Below, piece after piece: positions 43,388-53,168 of a stretch of 64,000 nt of DNA. Location of the stretch: contig NZ_AP025032.1 of assembly GCF_019973775.1 (NCBI RefSeq), positions 3,741,001-3,805,000 of the forward strand. Direction: 5' to 3'. This DNA comes from Aureimonas sp. SA4125 (GTDB lineage Bacteria > Pseudomonadota > Alphaproteobacteria > Rhizobiales > Rhizobiaceae). The notes below the pieces were generated by a model, which saw only the letters and a program-made list of their open reading frames with translations, did not search any database and had not been told where the DNA came from. How positions within the stretch are numbered: the first letter of the stretch is position 1; every line of letters starts with the position of its first letter. The position numbers and the translations under genes were made by a program.

Positions 43388-44182
43388 CTATGCCAGCCGG
43401 CCGAGGTCGAAGCCTGCGACGTCGCGGAGCAGCTCGGCAAAGCCCTCGGCCTGATGCGCCGCGATGGCGCGGCCGATCTCGGCCGTGGCGAGCCTGGTAT
43501 CGCCGACGACCCCGGCCGGGTTGAGGTCCCCCGCCATCCAGCCGAAGCCGAGGCGGCCATGGGCGCGAAGGCGCGTCGACGTCCGCTCCAGCTCGGCCTG
43601 CAACGACGGGAACGCCGCCAGCCCGTCGCTGCGGACGAGGTCGGGGCGGAAATGCAGCATCAAGGCGGTCTCGGCAGCGCCGCCGTGAATGCCGTGCGCC
43701 AGCTCGTCGTCGGGAAGAAGCCCCGAGGGAAAGCCAAAGCGCATCCAGTTGCAAGTGGCGACCAATAATCCGTGCGCACGGCGCAGTTCGAGTGCCGCCG
43801 TCTCCATCGCCGGCGTGTTGCCGCCATGCGCACTGACCACCACGAGACGGCGGAACCCGGCGGCAGCCAGCCCCTCGCCGACGGCGACCAGACCCTCGAC
43901 CGCCTGCCGCCAGCCCTGGTCGAGCGTGCCGGCAAAGCCGCCATGTTCGGCCGAGGCCCCGATCCGCCCGACTGGCAGGAAGGTCACGGCGAGATCATCC
44001 GGGAGAATGCCGAGGACGGTTTCGATCATGTGGTCGGCGATCAACGCGTCGGTCCCGAGCGGCAGGTGCGGGCCGTGCTGCTCGATCGCGGCGATGGGCA
44101 CGACGGCGATTGCGGCTGCCATATCCGTCTCGGCAGCGAGTTCGGTCGACGTCATTTCTTCGTAGCGGCGGCGCATCGGCAT
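43388..44182 (-). CDS. Creatininase-family amidohydrolase
   Basis: 264 aa from ATG 44182 (44176 and 44275 are other in-frame starts; none has a strong ribosome-binding site). Metal ligands of the family are visible in PIAAIEQHGPHLPLGTDAL, VSAHGGNTPAME and HGIHGGAAETALML. Members include creatinine amidohydrolase, formamide-forming riboflavin-pathway ArfB and MftE. The substrate here is open; the context offers no clear clue. Confidence 0.88.
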   Translation of the reverse strand: MPMRRRYEEMTSTELAAETDMAAAIAVVPIAAIEQHGPHLPLGTDALIADHMIETVLGILPDDLAVTFLPVGRIGASAEHGGFAGTLDQGWRQAVEGLVAVGEGLAAAGFRRLVVVSAHGGNTPAMETAALELRRAHGLLVATCNWMRFGFPSGLLPDDELAHGIHGGAAETALMLHFRPDLVRSDGLAAFPSLQAELERTSTRLRAHGRLGFGWMAGDLNPAGVVGDTRLATAEIGRAIAAHQAEGFAELLRDVAGFDLGRLA

Positions 44183-44310
44183 CCCGTCGTCGGCAAGGTC
44201 CAGTGTGGTCTCTATCGCGGCGGCTTCCCGAGGGATAGGCGGCAGCCTTACTCTGGTGGACTTTCGCCGACCCATCCGCCATCTTCACCCCGTAACGGCT
44301 TGGGGTGGCG

Positions 44311-44769
44311 ATGCAGGTCAAGAAGAAGAAGCGATCGACGATGACGCAGCTTGTCCTGTCGGCGCGCGCCAGTCGCACGGCACTGTCGGCGCGTCTCGCG
44401 GCGATTGATCTCTATCCCGGCCAGGACGCGGTGCTCCTGGCTCTTGGCGCCGAGGATGGCCTTTCGCTGCGCGATCTGGCCGAGCGCCTGTCTGTCCGCC
44501 CGCCGACAGTAACGAAGACCGTCGCTCGGCTGACCGTTCAGAACCTCATTGAAAAGCGCTCCTCCGACAGCGATGCGCGCCAGAGCCACGCCTTTCTTAC
44601 CGAAAAGGGTCTGGCGCTGGTCGCGGAAGTCCGGTCGGCGCAGAAGACGGTCGAGCGCAACGCGCTGCGCGGCCTGTCGGAGAAGGAGCGCAAGACGCTG
44701 CGCAAGCTGCTGCAGCGGATCGAGCGCAATCTCGGACTTCAGCCCGGTTCGGAAGACGGCGCCGAGTGA
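44311..44769 (+). CDS. MarR-family transcriptional regulator
   Basis: 152 aa from ATG 44311 (a GTG at 44305 adds two residues). Winged helix with GLSLRDLAERLSVRPPTVTK and the wing KRSSDSDARQSHAFLTEKG. Such proteins sense small aromatic ligands or oxidants and usually repress a neighbour. It is divergent from the creatininase-family gene, a possible target. Confidence 0.88.
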   Translation: MQVKKKKRSTMTQLVLSARASRTALSARLAAIDLYPGQDAVLLALGAEDGLSLRDLAERLSVRPPTVTKTVARLTVQNLIEKRSSDSDARQSHAFLTEKGLALVAEVRSAQKTVERNALRGLSEKERKTLRKLLQRIERNLGLQPGSEDGAE

Positions 44770-44885
44770 TCGCGCCCGCTTGGTGCGGCGACGGCTGTGC
44801 AGCGTCGCATTGCAGGCTTCCCGTTCGCGTCGGTCTTTGTCATAGCTCAGGGATGACGAACACGACGGAACCGGATCGGGCATAG

Positions 44886-45935
44886 GTGGCGCAGAAGGTC
44901 AAACTGTCGACGATAGCCGATGCTCTCGGGCTGTCCACGGCCACGGTGTCGCTCGCGCTGCGCGACAGTCCGCTGGTCGCCGAGGTGACGCGCGAGCGCA
45001 TCAAGGAGGAGGCGCGCACGTCCGGCTATATCTACAACCGTCGCGCCGCCAGCCTGCGCACGTCGAAGTCCGGGATCGTCGGCGTCTGCGTGCATGACAT
45101 CATGAACCCGTTCTTCGGCGAGATCCTGCAGTCGATCGAGAACGAGCTCGACCGGCACCGCCAGACCTTCATCCTGTGCAACCACTATGACGAGCTGTCC
45201 AAGCAACGCGCCTTCGTCGACACCATGCTGCAACTGGGCGCCGACGGGCTGATCATGTCGCCGGCCATCGGCACGCCGGCCGACGACATCCGGCTCGCCG
45301 AGGACAACGACCTGCCCTGCGTCCTCATCGCGCGAACGGTCGAGGGCGCCGGCGTCACGAGTTTTCGCGGCGACGACAGCTATGGCATGAGCCTTGCTGT
45401 GGAGCACCTCATCGCCCGCGGCCATCGCCGCATCGCGATGGTCGGCGGCACCGAGCTGACATCGACCGGGCGCGACCGCGAAAAGGGCTATCTGAATGCC
45501 CTTGCCGCCGCCGGCATCGCCTATCGTCCGGAATGGCGCATCGTCGGTCCGCGCAGCCGCCATTCCGGTTTCGACATCACGCCGGCCTTCATGGCCATCC
45601 CCGACCGGCCGACGGCGGCGTGCTGCTTTTCCGACCTCGTCGCCCTCGGCTTCATGTACGGGCTATCGCGTGCGGGGCTCCGGCCCGGCGTCGACATCGC
45701 GGTCACCGGCTATGACGACATCGACGAGGCGGCGATCGCCATGCCGCCGCTGACGACCGTCGCCAACGGACAGCGGGAGGTCGGACGCCGCGCTGCCGCC
45801 GCCCTTCTCGCCCGCCTGCAGGGGGCGCCCGCTCTCGACCAGGTGGAACTCATCACACCGGAACTGAAGATCCGGCAGTCCTGCGATTTTCTTTGGCCTA
45901 CGGGCCGACACCCAACCGCAACGGAGCTTCCATGA
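44886..45935 (+). CDS. LacI-family transcriptional regulator
   Basis: 349 aa, GTG start at 44886. N-terminal helix-turn-helix STIADALGLSTATVSLALRD and hinge, then a sugar-binding-like domain with GIVGVCVHDIMNPFFGEILQ and ITGYDD-like VTGYDDIDEAAIAMPPLTTV. Its stop codon overlaps the start of the next gene (ATGA), which points to co-expression and to control of a sugar-acid or hydroxyacid route. Confidence 0.92.
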   Translation: MAQKVKLSTIADALGLSTATVSLALRDSPLVAEVTRERIKEEARTSGYIYNRRAASLRTSKSGIVGVCVHDIMNPFFGEILQSIENELDRHRQTFILCNHYDELSKQRAFVDTMLQLGADGLIMSPAIGTPADDIRLAEDNDLPCVLIARTVEGAGVTSFRGDDSYGMSLAVEHLIARGHRRIAMVGGTELTSTGRDREKGYLNALAAAGIAYRPEWRIVGPRSRHSGFDITPAFMAIPDRPTAACCFSDLVALGFMYGLSRAGLRPGVDIAVTGYDDIDEAAIAMPPLTTVANGQREVGRRAAAALLARLQGAPALDQVELITPELKIRQSCDFLWPTGRHPTATELP

Positions 45936-46912
45936 CCGACACCAAGACCATTCCCGTCCTGATCCCGGGCCGGATGCATGCCGGAACGCTCGAGGCGCTG
46001 CAGGGACTGTTCGATGTCCGGCAGGCGCAGGGCCAGCCGATCGAATCGCTGAGCGAGAGCGAGCGGGCGGGCATCCGGGGCGTCGCGCTGATGGGCGTGT
46101 TCACCGCCGAGATGATGAAGCTCTTGCCGAACCTCGAGATCATCGCGCATTTCGGCGTCGGCTATGACGGCGTCGACGCGGGCTATGCCGCGGCCAATGG
46201 CATCATGGTCACGAACACCCCCGACGTGCTGACGGACGAGGTGGCCGACACGACCATAGGCCTGCTCCTGAACACGGTGCGTGAGCTGTCACGGGCCGAG
46301 GCCTATCTGCGCGCCGGCAACTGGGAGAAGAACGGCAACTATCCCCTGACGAAGACCACGCTGCGTGGCCGCAGTGTCGGCATCATGGGCCTTGGCCGCA
46401 TCGGTCTTGCCATTGCCCGGCGGCTGGAAGGGTTCGGCGTCCCGATCGCCTACTACAATCGGTCGGAACGCGACGATGTCGCCTATGCCTATCACCCGGA
46501 CCTGAAGTCTCTTGCCGCGGCCGTCGATACCTTGATCGTCGCCGCCCCCGGCGGCGCCGGCACCGACAAGGCGGTCGACGCGGCGGTCCTCGCCGCGCTC
46601 GGGCCGGACGGCGTCCTCATCAATATCGGCCGCGGCACCGTCGTCGACGAAGACGCGCTGATCGCGGCGCTGCAGAACGGCACGATCCGCGCCGCCGGTC
46701 TCGATGTCTTCGCGCGCGAACCGCATGTGCCGCAGGCGCTGATCGATCTCGACAATGCCGTCCTGCTGCCACATGTCGCGTCGGCCTCGGAGCATACGCG
46801 GCAGCAGATGGGCAATCTCGTCATCCAGAACCTGGAGGCCTGGTTCTCGGGACGACCACCGGCGACGCCGGTGCCGGAAGCCGTCAAGGCAGGGCTCGAA
46901 CGCCGCGGCTGA
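45932..46912 (+). CDS. D-2-hydroxyacid dehydrogenase (GhrB/glyoxylate-hydroxypyruvate reductase-like)
   Basis: 326 aa. NAD(P)-binding GIMGLGRIGLAIARRLEGFG near residue 150; catalytic Arg in NIGRGTVVDEDALIAAL, Glu in FAREPHVP and His in LLPHVASASEH. NRSER in the second strand suggests NADPH preference (Arg after the Asn). It may reduce glyoxylate or hydroxypyruvate, or act on a sugar acid under the overlapping LacI regulator. The substrate cannot be fixed. Confidence 0.9.
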   Translation: MTDTKTIPVLIPGRMHAGTLEALQGLFDVRQAQGQPIESLSESERAGIRGVALMGVFTAEMMKLLPNLEIIAHFGVGYDGVDAGYAAANGIMVTNTPDVLTDEVADTTIGLLLNTVRELSRAEAYLRAGNWEKNGNYPLTKTTLRGRSVGIMGLGRIGLAIARRLEGFGVPIAYYNRSERDDVAYAYHPDLKSLAAAVDTLIVAAPGGAGTDKAVDAAVLAALGPDGVLINIGRGTVVDEDALIAALQNGTIRAAGLDVFAREPHVPQALIDLDNAVLLPHVASASEHTRQQMGNLVIQNLEAWFSGRPPATPVPEAVKAGLERRG

Positions 46913-47138
46913 CCGTCAGACCGAAATGGTAGCCGGCAAAATACTTTCGCCGCCGGAGAAAGGCCTGCGGTTGCAGGCAGATGCGGGTTATCGGGCGGCG
47001 AAGACGACACGGAAATCTTTACTGAATCGAGCGCCGGTGCGAACGTCGTGAAGGATGCGTTCAGGAGGCAAGCCTCACTTAACCTTTTGTTCATATCCTT
47101 GGAGCGATAGTGCAGTTTATCCCGCAAGGAGCTCCCCC

Positions 47139-47588
47139 ATGAGATTTGCCACGATCGCGATGGCCGTCGGATTGGTCGGTGCCTTTCTCGCGTCAAACCT
47201 TCAGGCTCCTTTGACGGCATCGACCGATGACCTGGCGTTCACGACGGTGGTCGACGGGACGATTACGACCGGCTCCATTGCAGCGGTTGCTTCGGCGGAG
47301 GCGCCCGGCGCCATGCGCCTGATCGACCTGAAGACAGGCGCGACCTGCAAGGTGGCCAAGCCCGATCCGGACGCGCGCGATTTCCACCCGGTGCCTTTCG
47401 GTCCAGACTGCATCCGTTCGCCGGGTCTTTCGAGAGTATCGCTCTGGCGTTCGACCGACGAAGGCGCCCTGATCATGGCCGACAGCGGCGGCGGCACCAT
47501 CCTCGAATTCGCTCCCGGCGACGGAGTCCTCTACGAGAGCATCTACCCCGCCAACCAGCTGATCACGATCGTTCCCGCCAAAAGCTGA
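47139..47588 (+). CDS. AprI/Inh-like exported protein (putative metalloprotease inhibitor fold)
   Basis: 149 aa. AAGGAG before the ATG at 47139. Signal peptide to about residue 24. The mature part has MRLIDLKTGATCKVAKPD, a second cysteine in FGPDCIRSPG and VSLWRSTDEGALIMADSGG, in line with the AprI/Inh lipocalin-like family with its single disulfide. No alkaline protease is adjacent. Family call is moderate; function in this organism unknown. Confidence 0.68.
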   Translation: MRFATIAMAVGLVGAFLASNLQAPLTASTDDLAFTTVVDGTITTGSIAAVASAEAPGAMRLIDLKTGATCKVAKPDPDARDFHPVPFGPDCIRSPGLSRVSLWRSTDEGALIMADSGGGTILEFAPGDGVLYESIYPANQLITIVPAKS

Positions 47589-47660
47589 GTCGCCTGTGCC
47601 GGGCGACGCCGGCGTCACGCACCGACGGGCGCCGAACCGTGGCGACCGGGGAAAGAACGG

Positions 47661-48335
47661 TCAGCCGCGAAACTCGGAAAGCGGACGGATCTGCCGGCCC
47701 GATCCGTCGAAATTCGCCGGATCGAGCCAGCGACTGAAGGCATGGCGCAGCGCGGGCCATTCGGTGTCGACGATCGACCACCAGGAGGTATCGCGGTTGC
47801 GTCCCTTGACGATCATGTGCTGGCGAAAGAGGCCCTCCTCGACGAAGCCGAGGCGCGCCGCCGCATTCTTCGACGGAGCATTGCCGTTGTCGCATTTCCA
47901 TTCGAAGCGCCGGTAGCCGAGCGCGTCGAAGACATAGGCCATGAGCAGCGCGAAAGCCTCGGTCGCCGCCACCGTCCGCTGCAGCGAGGGCGCGAGGCAG
48001 ACGTGCCCGACCTCGGTAACGCCCATCACCGTATCCGTGCGCATCAGCGCCGCCACGCCCTCGGCGCGGTCGCTCGCCTGGGGGATGATGGCATAGAAGC
48101 AGGGTTCGCCGCCGATATAGGTTCGCCTGGCGAAATCCATGAAGTTGGAGCGGCTCTCGAAGGGGCCGTAGGGGAGCCAGGCGTACAGTGTGCCCTCGGC
48201 GTCGGCGGAGAAGGCGTCGTACAACTCGCCAAAACGGCGATCGTCGACGATCCGCTCGATCCGGACGGTGCGCCCGGTTGCTGACAGCCCGTCGGGGCGC
48301 TGCCGCGGCGACCAGGATTTCAGATCGTCCGTCAT
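47661..48335 (-). CDS. GNAT acetyltransferase, RimJ/RimL-like
   Basis: 224 aa. Segments LYAWLPYGPFESRSNFMDFA, EVGHVCLAPSLQRTVAATEA and RFEWKCDNGNAPSKNAAARLGF match the RimJ/RimL subfamily, which acetylates protein N termini or small molecules. Its start overlaps the stop of the hydrolase gene by 4 bases (ATGA), so the two are coupled. Confidence 0.9.
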   Translation of the reverse strand: MTDDLKSWSPRQRPDGLSATGRTVRIERIVDDRRFGELYDAFSADAEGTLYAWLPYGPFESRSNFMDFARRTYIGGEPCFYAIIPQASDRAEGVAALMRTDTVMGVTEVGHVCLAPSLQRTVAATEAFALLMAYVFDALGYRRFEWKCDNGNAPSKNAAARLGFVEEGLFRQHMIVKGRNRDTSWWSIVDTEWPALRHAFSRWLDPANFDGSGRQIRPLSEFRG

Positions 48336-49204
48336 TTCAGTTCCTCGATGAAGGCGATGACCTTTGGACGAATCGCCCTGTCGCCGATCGGCAGCGCCGT
48401 CGCCATCGCGCTGACAGCTTCGATATGATCCACACCGGGCCGAATGTCGACGATCGCCTTGCCGCCCGCGGCGCGGACCTTGTCGCCGAGCGAGCGGCTG
48501 TTGGCGGGGTCGACGGTGGTGTCGGCGTCGCCGGCGATAAGGAGCATCGGGGGCGCCGCAGCCGTCACGAAGTTCACCGGCTGGCTGGCCTGTCGACGAT
48601 TTGGCGGAAACACCCGCTTGTAGCGCTCCTCCGTCAACGGCAGGAAGTCGTAAGGCCCGGCAAGGCCGACGAAGCCAGCGAGACGCATCGACGCCAGCCC
48701 GGCATCGGCGAGGTAATGCCGGTCGAGCGCAAGAAGCCCGGCAATCTCGGCGCCCGCCGAATGCCCCATCAGGAACAGCGGATGGGACCCGGCCGGCACC
48801 CCCATCTCTCCCTCGCGTGCCGCGGTCACGACCGCGGCGACCGCCTTGGCGCCATCCTCGACGAAGGCGGGAAACTGCACTTCGGGATAGATCCGGTAGT
48901 CCGGGATCGCGACGATGATGCCGGCGCTCGCCAGAGACTGGCCGAGAAAGGGATAGATATCCTTCGATCCGGAATCCCAGCCGCCGCCGTAGAAGAAGAC
49001 GACCACCGGCGTCTGCCCGTCGGCATCGTCCGGCACGTAGAGGTCGTAGGTGCCGCGATCTCCGGCGCCGTAGCGGATGTCGTTCGTGACGCTGTAGCCG
49101 GCGCTGCTCGTGACGGCATTCAGCAAGGCCGGGCCTGAACAGCCGGACACTGCAAGGGCGAGGACGGACAAGCACGAGATGAGAAGCGGCAAGCGAAACG
49201 GCAT
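48332..49204 (-). CDS. Alpha/beta hydrolase lipoprotein (esterase/lipase-like)
   Basis: 290 aa. Signal LLISCLSVLALAVSGCSGP has a lipobox cysteine near residue 22. Oxyanion GGGW in FFYGGGWDSGSKDIYPF, nucleophile Ser in LMGHSAGAEIAGLLALD, Asp in LIAGDADTTVDP and His in RPGVDHIEAVSA complete the triad. It is a membrane-anchored esterase-like enzyme. Substrate unknown; the coupled GNAT gene might modify the same class of molecule. Confidence 0.88.
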   Translation of the reverse strand: MPFRLPLLISCLSVLALAVSGCSGPALLNAVTSSAGYSVTNDIRYGAGDRGTYDLYVPDDADGQTPVVVFFYGGGWDSGSKDIYPFLGQSLASAGIIVAIPDYRIYPEVQFPAFVEDGAKAVAAVVTAAREGEMGVPAGSHPLFLMGHSAGAEIAGLLALDRHYLADAGLASMRLAGFVGLAGPYDFLPLTEERYKRVFPPNRRQASQPVNFVTAAAPPMLLIAGDADTTVDPANSRSLGDKVRAAGGKAIVDIRPGVDHIEAVSAMATALPIGDRAIRPKVIAFIEELK

Positions 49205-49302
49205 GACGACCTGCAGAGGAGGGATTGACCCGCGGTAGCTGGACAGATCCCCTGCCGCTTCAAGGTCGCCGATGTCGCTGCCGTCACCATGGCGTGCTCG
49301 GC

Positions 49303-49944
49303 TCAGGCCGCGACAAGCGCCGCGGCTTCTGCGGCCAGGCGGGTGATCTCGGTGAAATCGCCGGCGGCGACCACGTCCTTCGGTGCGACCCAGGACCCGC
49401 CGACGCAGACGACATTCGGCAGCGCCAGGTAGTCGCGAACGTTCTTCATCGAGACGCCGCCGGTCGGGCAGAAGCGGATCTGCGGAAAGACCGGCGCCAG
49501 CGCCTTGAGGAAGGCGATGCCGCCCGACTGTTCGGCTGGAAAGAACTTCAGGACCTCGTAGCCCTCTTCCAGCATCGCCATCAGTTCGCTCGGCGTCGCA
49601 GCGCCAGGCAGCAGCGGCACAGACGCGTTCCGGGCGGCATCGAGGAGTTCGATCGTGGTGCCGGGCGAGACGATGAACTTTGCGCCGGCCTTGCAGGCCG
49701 CATCGAACTGCCGCGGGCCGAGGATCGTCCCGGCGCCGCAGATCGATTCCGGCACCTCGTCCGCGACCGCCCTGATCGCATCCATCGCCGCCGGCGTGCG
49801 CAGCGTGATCTCGATCGCCTTCAGCCCGCCCTTGGCCAGCGCCCGTGCCAGATTGACCGCCTCGCGCGCGCTGTCGACGGCGACGACCGGCATCACCGGT
49901 TGTGCGCTCAGCACCGCCATCAGCGCCTGCTTGTTCTGTGCCAT
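49303..49944 (-). CDS. eda: 2-dehydro-3-deoxy-phosphogluconate aldolase
   Basis: 213 aa, normal for KDPG/KHG aldolase. The Schiff-base lysine is in GYEVLKFFPAEQSGG; the catalytic Glu in AIEITLRTPAAMDAI; phosphate site in RFCPTGGVSMKNV. It splits KDPG to pyruvate and glyceraldehyde 3-phosphate in the Entner-Doudoroff pathway. edd and zwf are not nearby. GGAG precedes the ATG. It follows otsA by about 94 bases. Confidence 0.95.
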   Translation of the reverse strand: MAQNKQALMAVLSAQPVMPVVAVDSAREAVNLARALAKGGLKAIEITLRTPAAMDAIRAVADEVPESICGAGTILGPRQFDAACKAGAKFIVSPGTTIELLDAARNASVPLLPGAATPSELMAMLEEGYEVLKFFPAEQSGGIAFLKALAPVFPQIRFCPTGGVSMKNVRDYLALPNVVCVGGSWVAPKDVVAAGDFTEITRLAAEAAALVAA

Positions 49945-50038
49945 GTCGGGAGGCTCCGCTTCTTCGTAATGGGGATGAGCTGTCGCGGCACGTTCTAGCG
50001 CATCTGCCGCGGGATCGGAATCGATCCTCCGGCGAAAT

Positions 50039-51481
50039 TTAGGCCGGTGCGAGCGGATCCGCCGCCGCAAGGTCCTCGGACCATCCCGCATCGATCTCGG
50101 CCGATTCCAGCGCGGCGATGAAACTCTCGCACCAGTGCGCCGCCGTGCCGCCGAAGACCTTGGCACGCATCTTCTCGTGCCGTCGCTGCCGTTCGTCCAG
50201 CGGCATGGTCAGCGCCCGCTGCAGCGCCCGGGCCATCTCGTCGGTGGCGTAGGGATTGACGATCAGCGCATCCTGCAACTCGGCCCGCGCGCCGGCAAAG
50301 CGCGACAGGATGAGAACGCCGGGATCGTCGGGATCCTGCGCCGCGACGAACTCCTTGGCGACGAGATTCATCCCGTCGCGCAGCGGCGTGACCATGCAGA
50401 CCCGCGCCGCCCGGTAGATGCCGGCAAGCGCGCGGCGGGTAAAGCCCGTGGTCATGATCTGGATCGGCGTCCAGTCGAGCGTGGCGAAGCGGCCGTTGAG
50501 ACGGCCCGCCAGTCCCTCGAGCTCGGCCCGCAGGTCGATGTAGGCGTCGAGTTCCGAGCGCGACAAGGGCGCGATCTGGAGGAAATTCACCGCACCGCGG
50601 TTTTCCGGATAGTCCTCCAGCAGCCGCTCGAAGCCAAGCAGACGCTCGACGAGGCCCTTGGAATAGTCGAGCCGGTCGACGCCGACGATCTGCAGCCGGC
50701 CCCGGGCAAGGTCACGCAGCATCTCCTCGTGTTCGCCGGCCTCCGGCGAGACGGCAAAGCGCGAAAAGCCCTCGGCGTCGATGCCGATCGGGAACACCGC
50801 CGCCTGGACGACGCGCCCGCCCACCCGGATCCGGTCGCCCGGCAGCTTTTCGCCGCCGAGTTCGTGCACGCAGAAATTCGCGAAGTTGCGCCGGTCCTGC
50901 GCGGTCTGGAAGCCGATCAGATCGTAGGCCAGCATCGAACGGACGAGATCGCGCGCCGCCGGCAGGGCCGACAGGATCTCCGGCGGGGCAAAGGGGATGT
51001 GCAGGAAGAAGCCGAGCCGCCCCTTGAAGCCGGACTGACGCAGTTCCGAGCCCATGTAGAAGAAGTGGTAGTCGTGCACCCAGACGAGGTCGTGCTCGTT
51101 GACGAGCGGCGCCAGCCGCGCTGCAAAGCGCTGGTTCACCGAGCGGTAGATCCGGTCGGATTGGCGGTCGAACTGCACGAGGTCGAGCCGGTAGTGCAGG
51201 AGTGGCCAGAGCGAGCGGTTGGCGTAGCCATGGTAGAACCCGTCGAGTTCCTCCGCCGTCATGTCGATGGTCGTCAGCGCGGTGCCGCCGAAGACTTCCG
51301 TCTTCTCCGGACTGTGGGTCCCCTCGGGCGACGTCTCGCCGCTCCAGCCGAACCACAGTCCACCCCGGCGCTTCAAGGCGTCGGCAAGACCCACGGCGAG
51401 ACCGCCGGCCTTGCCTTCGTCCGTCAGCGGGCCGACGCGGTTGGAGACGACGACGAGACGACCCTTTTCTGGGTTGGTCAT
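50039..51481 (-). CDS. otsA: Alpha,alpha-trehalose-phosphate synthase (UDP-forming)
   Basis: 480 aa GT20 glycosyltransferase. Conserved [56 protein letters not shown] and [18 protein letters not shown] are present. It makes trehalose 6-phosphate from UDP-glucose and glucose 6-phosphate for osmotic and desiccation tolerance. otsB lies 31 bases upstream on the same strand. Confidence 0.97.
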   Translation of the reverse strand: MTNPEKGRLVVVSNRVGPLTDEGKAGGLAVGLADALKRRGGLWFGWSGETSPEGTHSPEKTEVFGGTALTTIDMTAEELDGFYHGYANRSLWPLLHYRLDLVQFDRQSDRIYRSVNQRFAARLAPLVNEHDLVWVHDYHFFYMGSELRQSGFKGRLGFFLHIPFAPPEILSALPAARDLVRSMLAYDLIGFQTAQDRRNFANFCVHELGGEKLPGDRIRVGGRVVQAAVFPIGIDAEGFSRFAVSPEAGEHEEMLRDLARGRLQIVGVDRLDYSKGLVERLLGFERLLEDYPENRGAVNFLQIAPLSRSELDAYIDLRAELEGLAGRLNGRFATLDWTPIQIMTTGFTRRALAGIYRAARVCMVTPLRDGMNLVAKEFVAAQDPDDPGVLILSRFAGARAELQDALIVNPYATDEMARALQRALTMPLDERQRRHEKMRAKVFGGTAAHWCESFIAALESAEIDAGWSEDLAAADPLAPA

Positions 51482-51512
51482 GGCAGATCTCCCTTGGCGC
51501 ACCCCAGCGCCA

Positions 51513-52241
51513 TCAGTTCGTGACTCCGAGCCAACGATGCAGGGCCGTGACATCCTTCAAGCGAAATTCCGCCGTGCTGTGCGCCGCACCGATCTTCACC
51601 GAAATGCCGCCAGCGCCGCGGACATAGTCGAGGGCGAACTCGTCGGTGACGTCGTCGCCGACATAGACAGGAATGCGCCCCGCGAACGGTTTCGCCCCCA
51701 TGAGGTCGGCGACCGCCCTCCCCTTGTCCATGCCCGCGGGATGCACCTCGACGATCCCCTCGCCCTGCATCAGCACGAGATCGTCGCTGCCGGCGATCGC
51801 TGCCTGCATCATCGCCTTGGCGTGGCCGGCGAGCTCCGGCGCTGTCCGGTAATGGATGACGAGGGCCGTCCCCTTGTCCTCGAGATGCAGCGCCGGCGAT
51901 GCCGCCAGCGGTTCGGAAAGCCCTGCGCGAAGGGTGTCGAGCGCTTCGGAACCCGCCAGCATCGTAATGCCGCCGCCGGGCACAAGACGCCGCTCCAGCC
52001 CGTGAACGCCGGCGGCGACGAAGGCGAGGGGCGCCAAAAATCGATCGAGATCCGCGATTCGCCGGCCACTGACAATGGCAAGCGCGCCGTCATGGCTGCG
52101 CTGCAAGGCCTCGAGGCAAGCCAGCGCCGAAGGCTTGATGGCGACATTGCCGGGATCGTCGTCGAATTCGACCAACGTTCCATCAAAGTCGAGAAAGACA
52201 GCGTGCGCCTCGGCACGAAGGGCGGGGGGCGGGCTCATCAT
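51513..52241 (-). CDS. otsB: Trehalose-6-phosphate phosphatase
   Basis: 242 aa HAD-type phosphatase. Motif I AVFLDFDGTLVEFDDDPGN with the nucleophile Asp, motif II Ser in LAIVSGRRIADLD, and GDDVTDEFALDYV as motif IV. It removes the phosphate from trehalose 6-phosphate. Gene order otsB-otsA-eda suggests one transcript. Confidence 0.95.
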   Translation of the reverse strand: MMSPPPALRAEAHAVFLDFDGTLVEFDDDPGNVAIKPSALACLEALQRSHDGALAIVSGRRIADLDRFLAPLAFVAAGVHGLERRLVPGGGITMLAGSEALDTLRAGLSEPLAASPALHLEDKGTALVIHYRTAPELAGHAKAMMQAAIAGSDDLVLMQGEGIVEVHPAGMDKGRAVADLMGAKPFAGRIPVYVGDDVTDEFALDYVRGAGGISVKIGAAHSTAEFRLKDVTALHRWLGVTN

Positions 52242-52455
52242 GCGGGTGTAGATAGCACAGCATCTCGGATTCGCCACCCTTTGGACACGATCCACGCCGC
52301 CCGCCGCCGCCTCTGTCCTGCAAGAAAGGGATGAAGCGCCGCCGAGCCGAGAAGCCCGATACCGGTTCCTCGGCGGGGCGCGCCCGCGAAGATCATGGAA
52401 ACGGTGGCCTGCGCCCGGCGGCCATGACCTCGGACGGCCGTGGTTCTCCTGGAGA

Positions 52456-53061
52456 TCAGTCCGCTCGCTCCAGGCGCCGCCGGGCAATGGCATAGGCCGC
52501 CTTGATCTTGCGATCATAGCCGTTGCGGCGGTAGGCGGGCCCGTTGTAGCGCCGGGCGAATGCCGCGAAGTCCAGCGCCGGCAACAGCGCCTCGAGGCAT
52601 TCCTCTTTCAGGAAGCGCGCCATGATCGCGAACTGCCCCTCGGCGGACTGGCGCGCCTCGGCCGCCATGGCCTGCGGAGACCCATAGCCGAGCCGCCGCC
52701 AATGCGCTCCCATGACCTGGCCAAGCCCCCAGGAAGTCGCGGCAAAGGCCGCGGCCGGATCGATGGCCGCGGCGCGATCGAGAATCCGCCAGCGGGCTGC
52801 CTGTGCCAGTGGATTGCGGACCGCACCGGCCCTGGGATCGGCGAGACCCGCCGCGCGCGCGCCTTCGCGCTGCCGACCCTCCAGCAGGCGATCGAAATAG
52901 TGACCTTCGAAACGGATCAGCGGCTCGCGCCGTCCGTCGAAGGCGGCATAGGCAACACCGTTCGTCTCGACCGTCGCGATCGCGAGAAGCACCGCCGCCG
53001 TTACGCCCGTCGACGTCTCGGTCTTCCTCGCTGCCAGGATTACCTCCGCATTCAACGCCAT
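52456..53061 (-). CDS. N-acetylmuramidase-like (DUF3380/PF11860-type) protein without signal peptide
   Basis: 201 aa from ATG 53061 (GAGGGAGG upstream). LLAIATVETNGVAYAAFDGR holds the catalytic-type Glu, and RFEGHYF and AATSWGLGQVMGAHWRRLGY match the domain found in phage endolysins and some tail-associated muramidases. There is no signal peptide, as for endolysins that exit with a holin, but no other phage or gene-transfer-agent genes surround it. Stand-alone paralogues are common in alphaproteobacteria; role unknown. Confidence 0.8.
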   Translation of the reverse strand: MALNAEVILAARKTETSTGVTAAVLLAIATVETNGVAYAAFDGRREPLIRFEGHYFDRLLEGRQREGARAAGLADPRAGAVRNPLAQAARWRILDRAAAIDPAAAFAATSWGLGQVMGAHWRRLGYGSPQAMAAEARQSAEGQFAIMARFLKEECLEALLPALDFAAFARRYNGPAYRRNGYDRKIKAAYAIARRRLERAD

Positions 53062-53105
53062 GCCACCCTCCCTCGATCCGACCCAGGCGATTGTCGCAGA
53101 CATGG

Positions 53106-53133
53106 AAAGGCCGGGGATTTCTCCCCGGCCTTT
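53106..53133 (-). terminator. Terminator downstream of dadA
   Basis: Perfect 12-bp stem ending AAA/TTT (53106-53117 with 53122-53133) with a 4-base loop, 36 bases past the dadA stop. Confidence 0.9.
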
Positions 53134-53168
53134 GTCGGCGCGACAGTCTTTGCTGGGATCCGCGAGGC

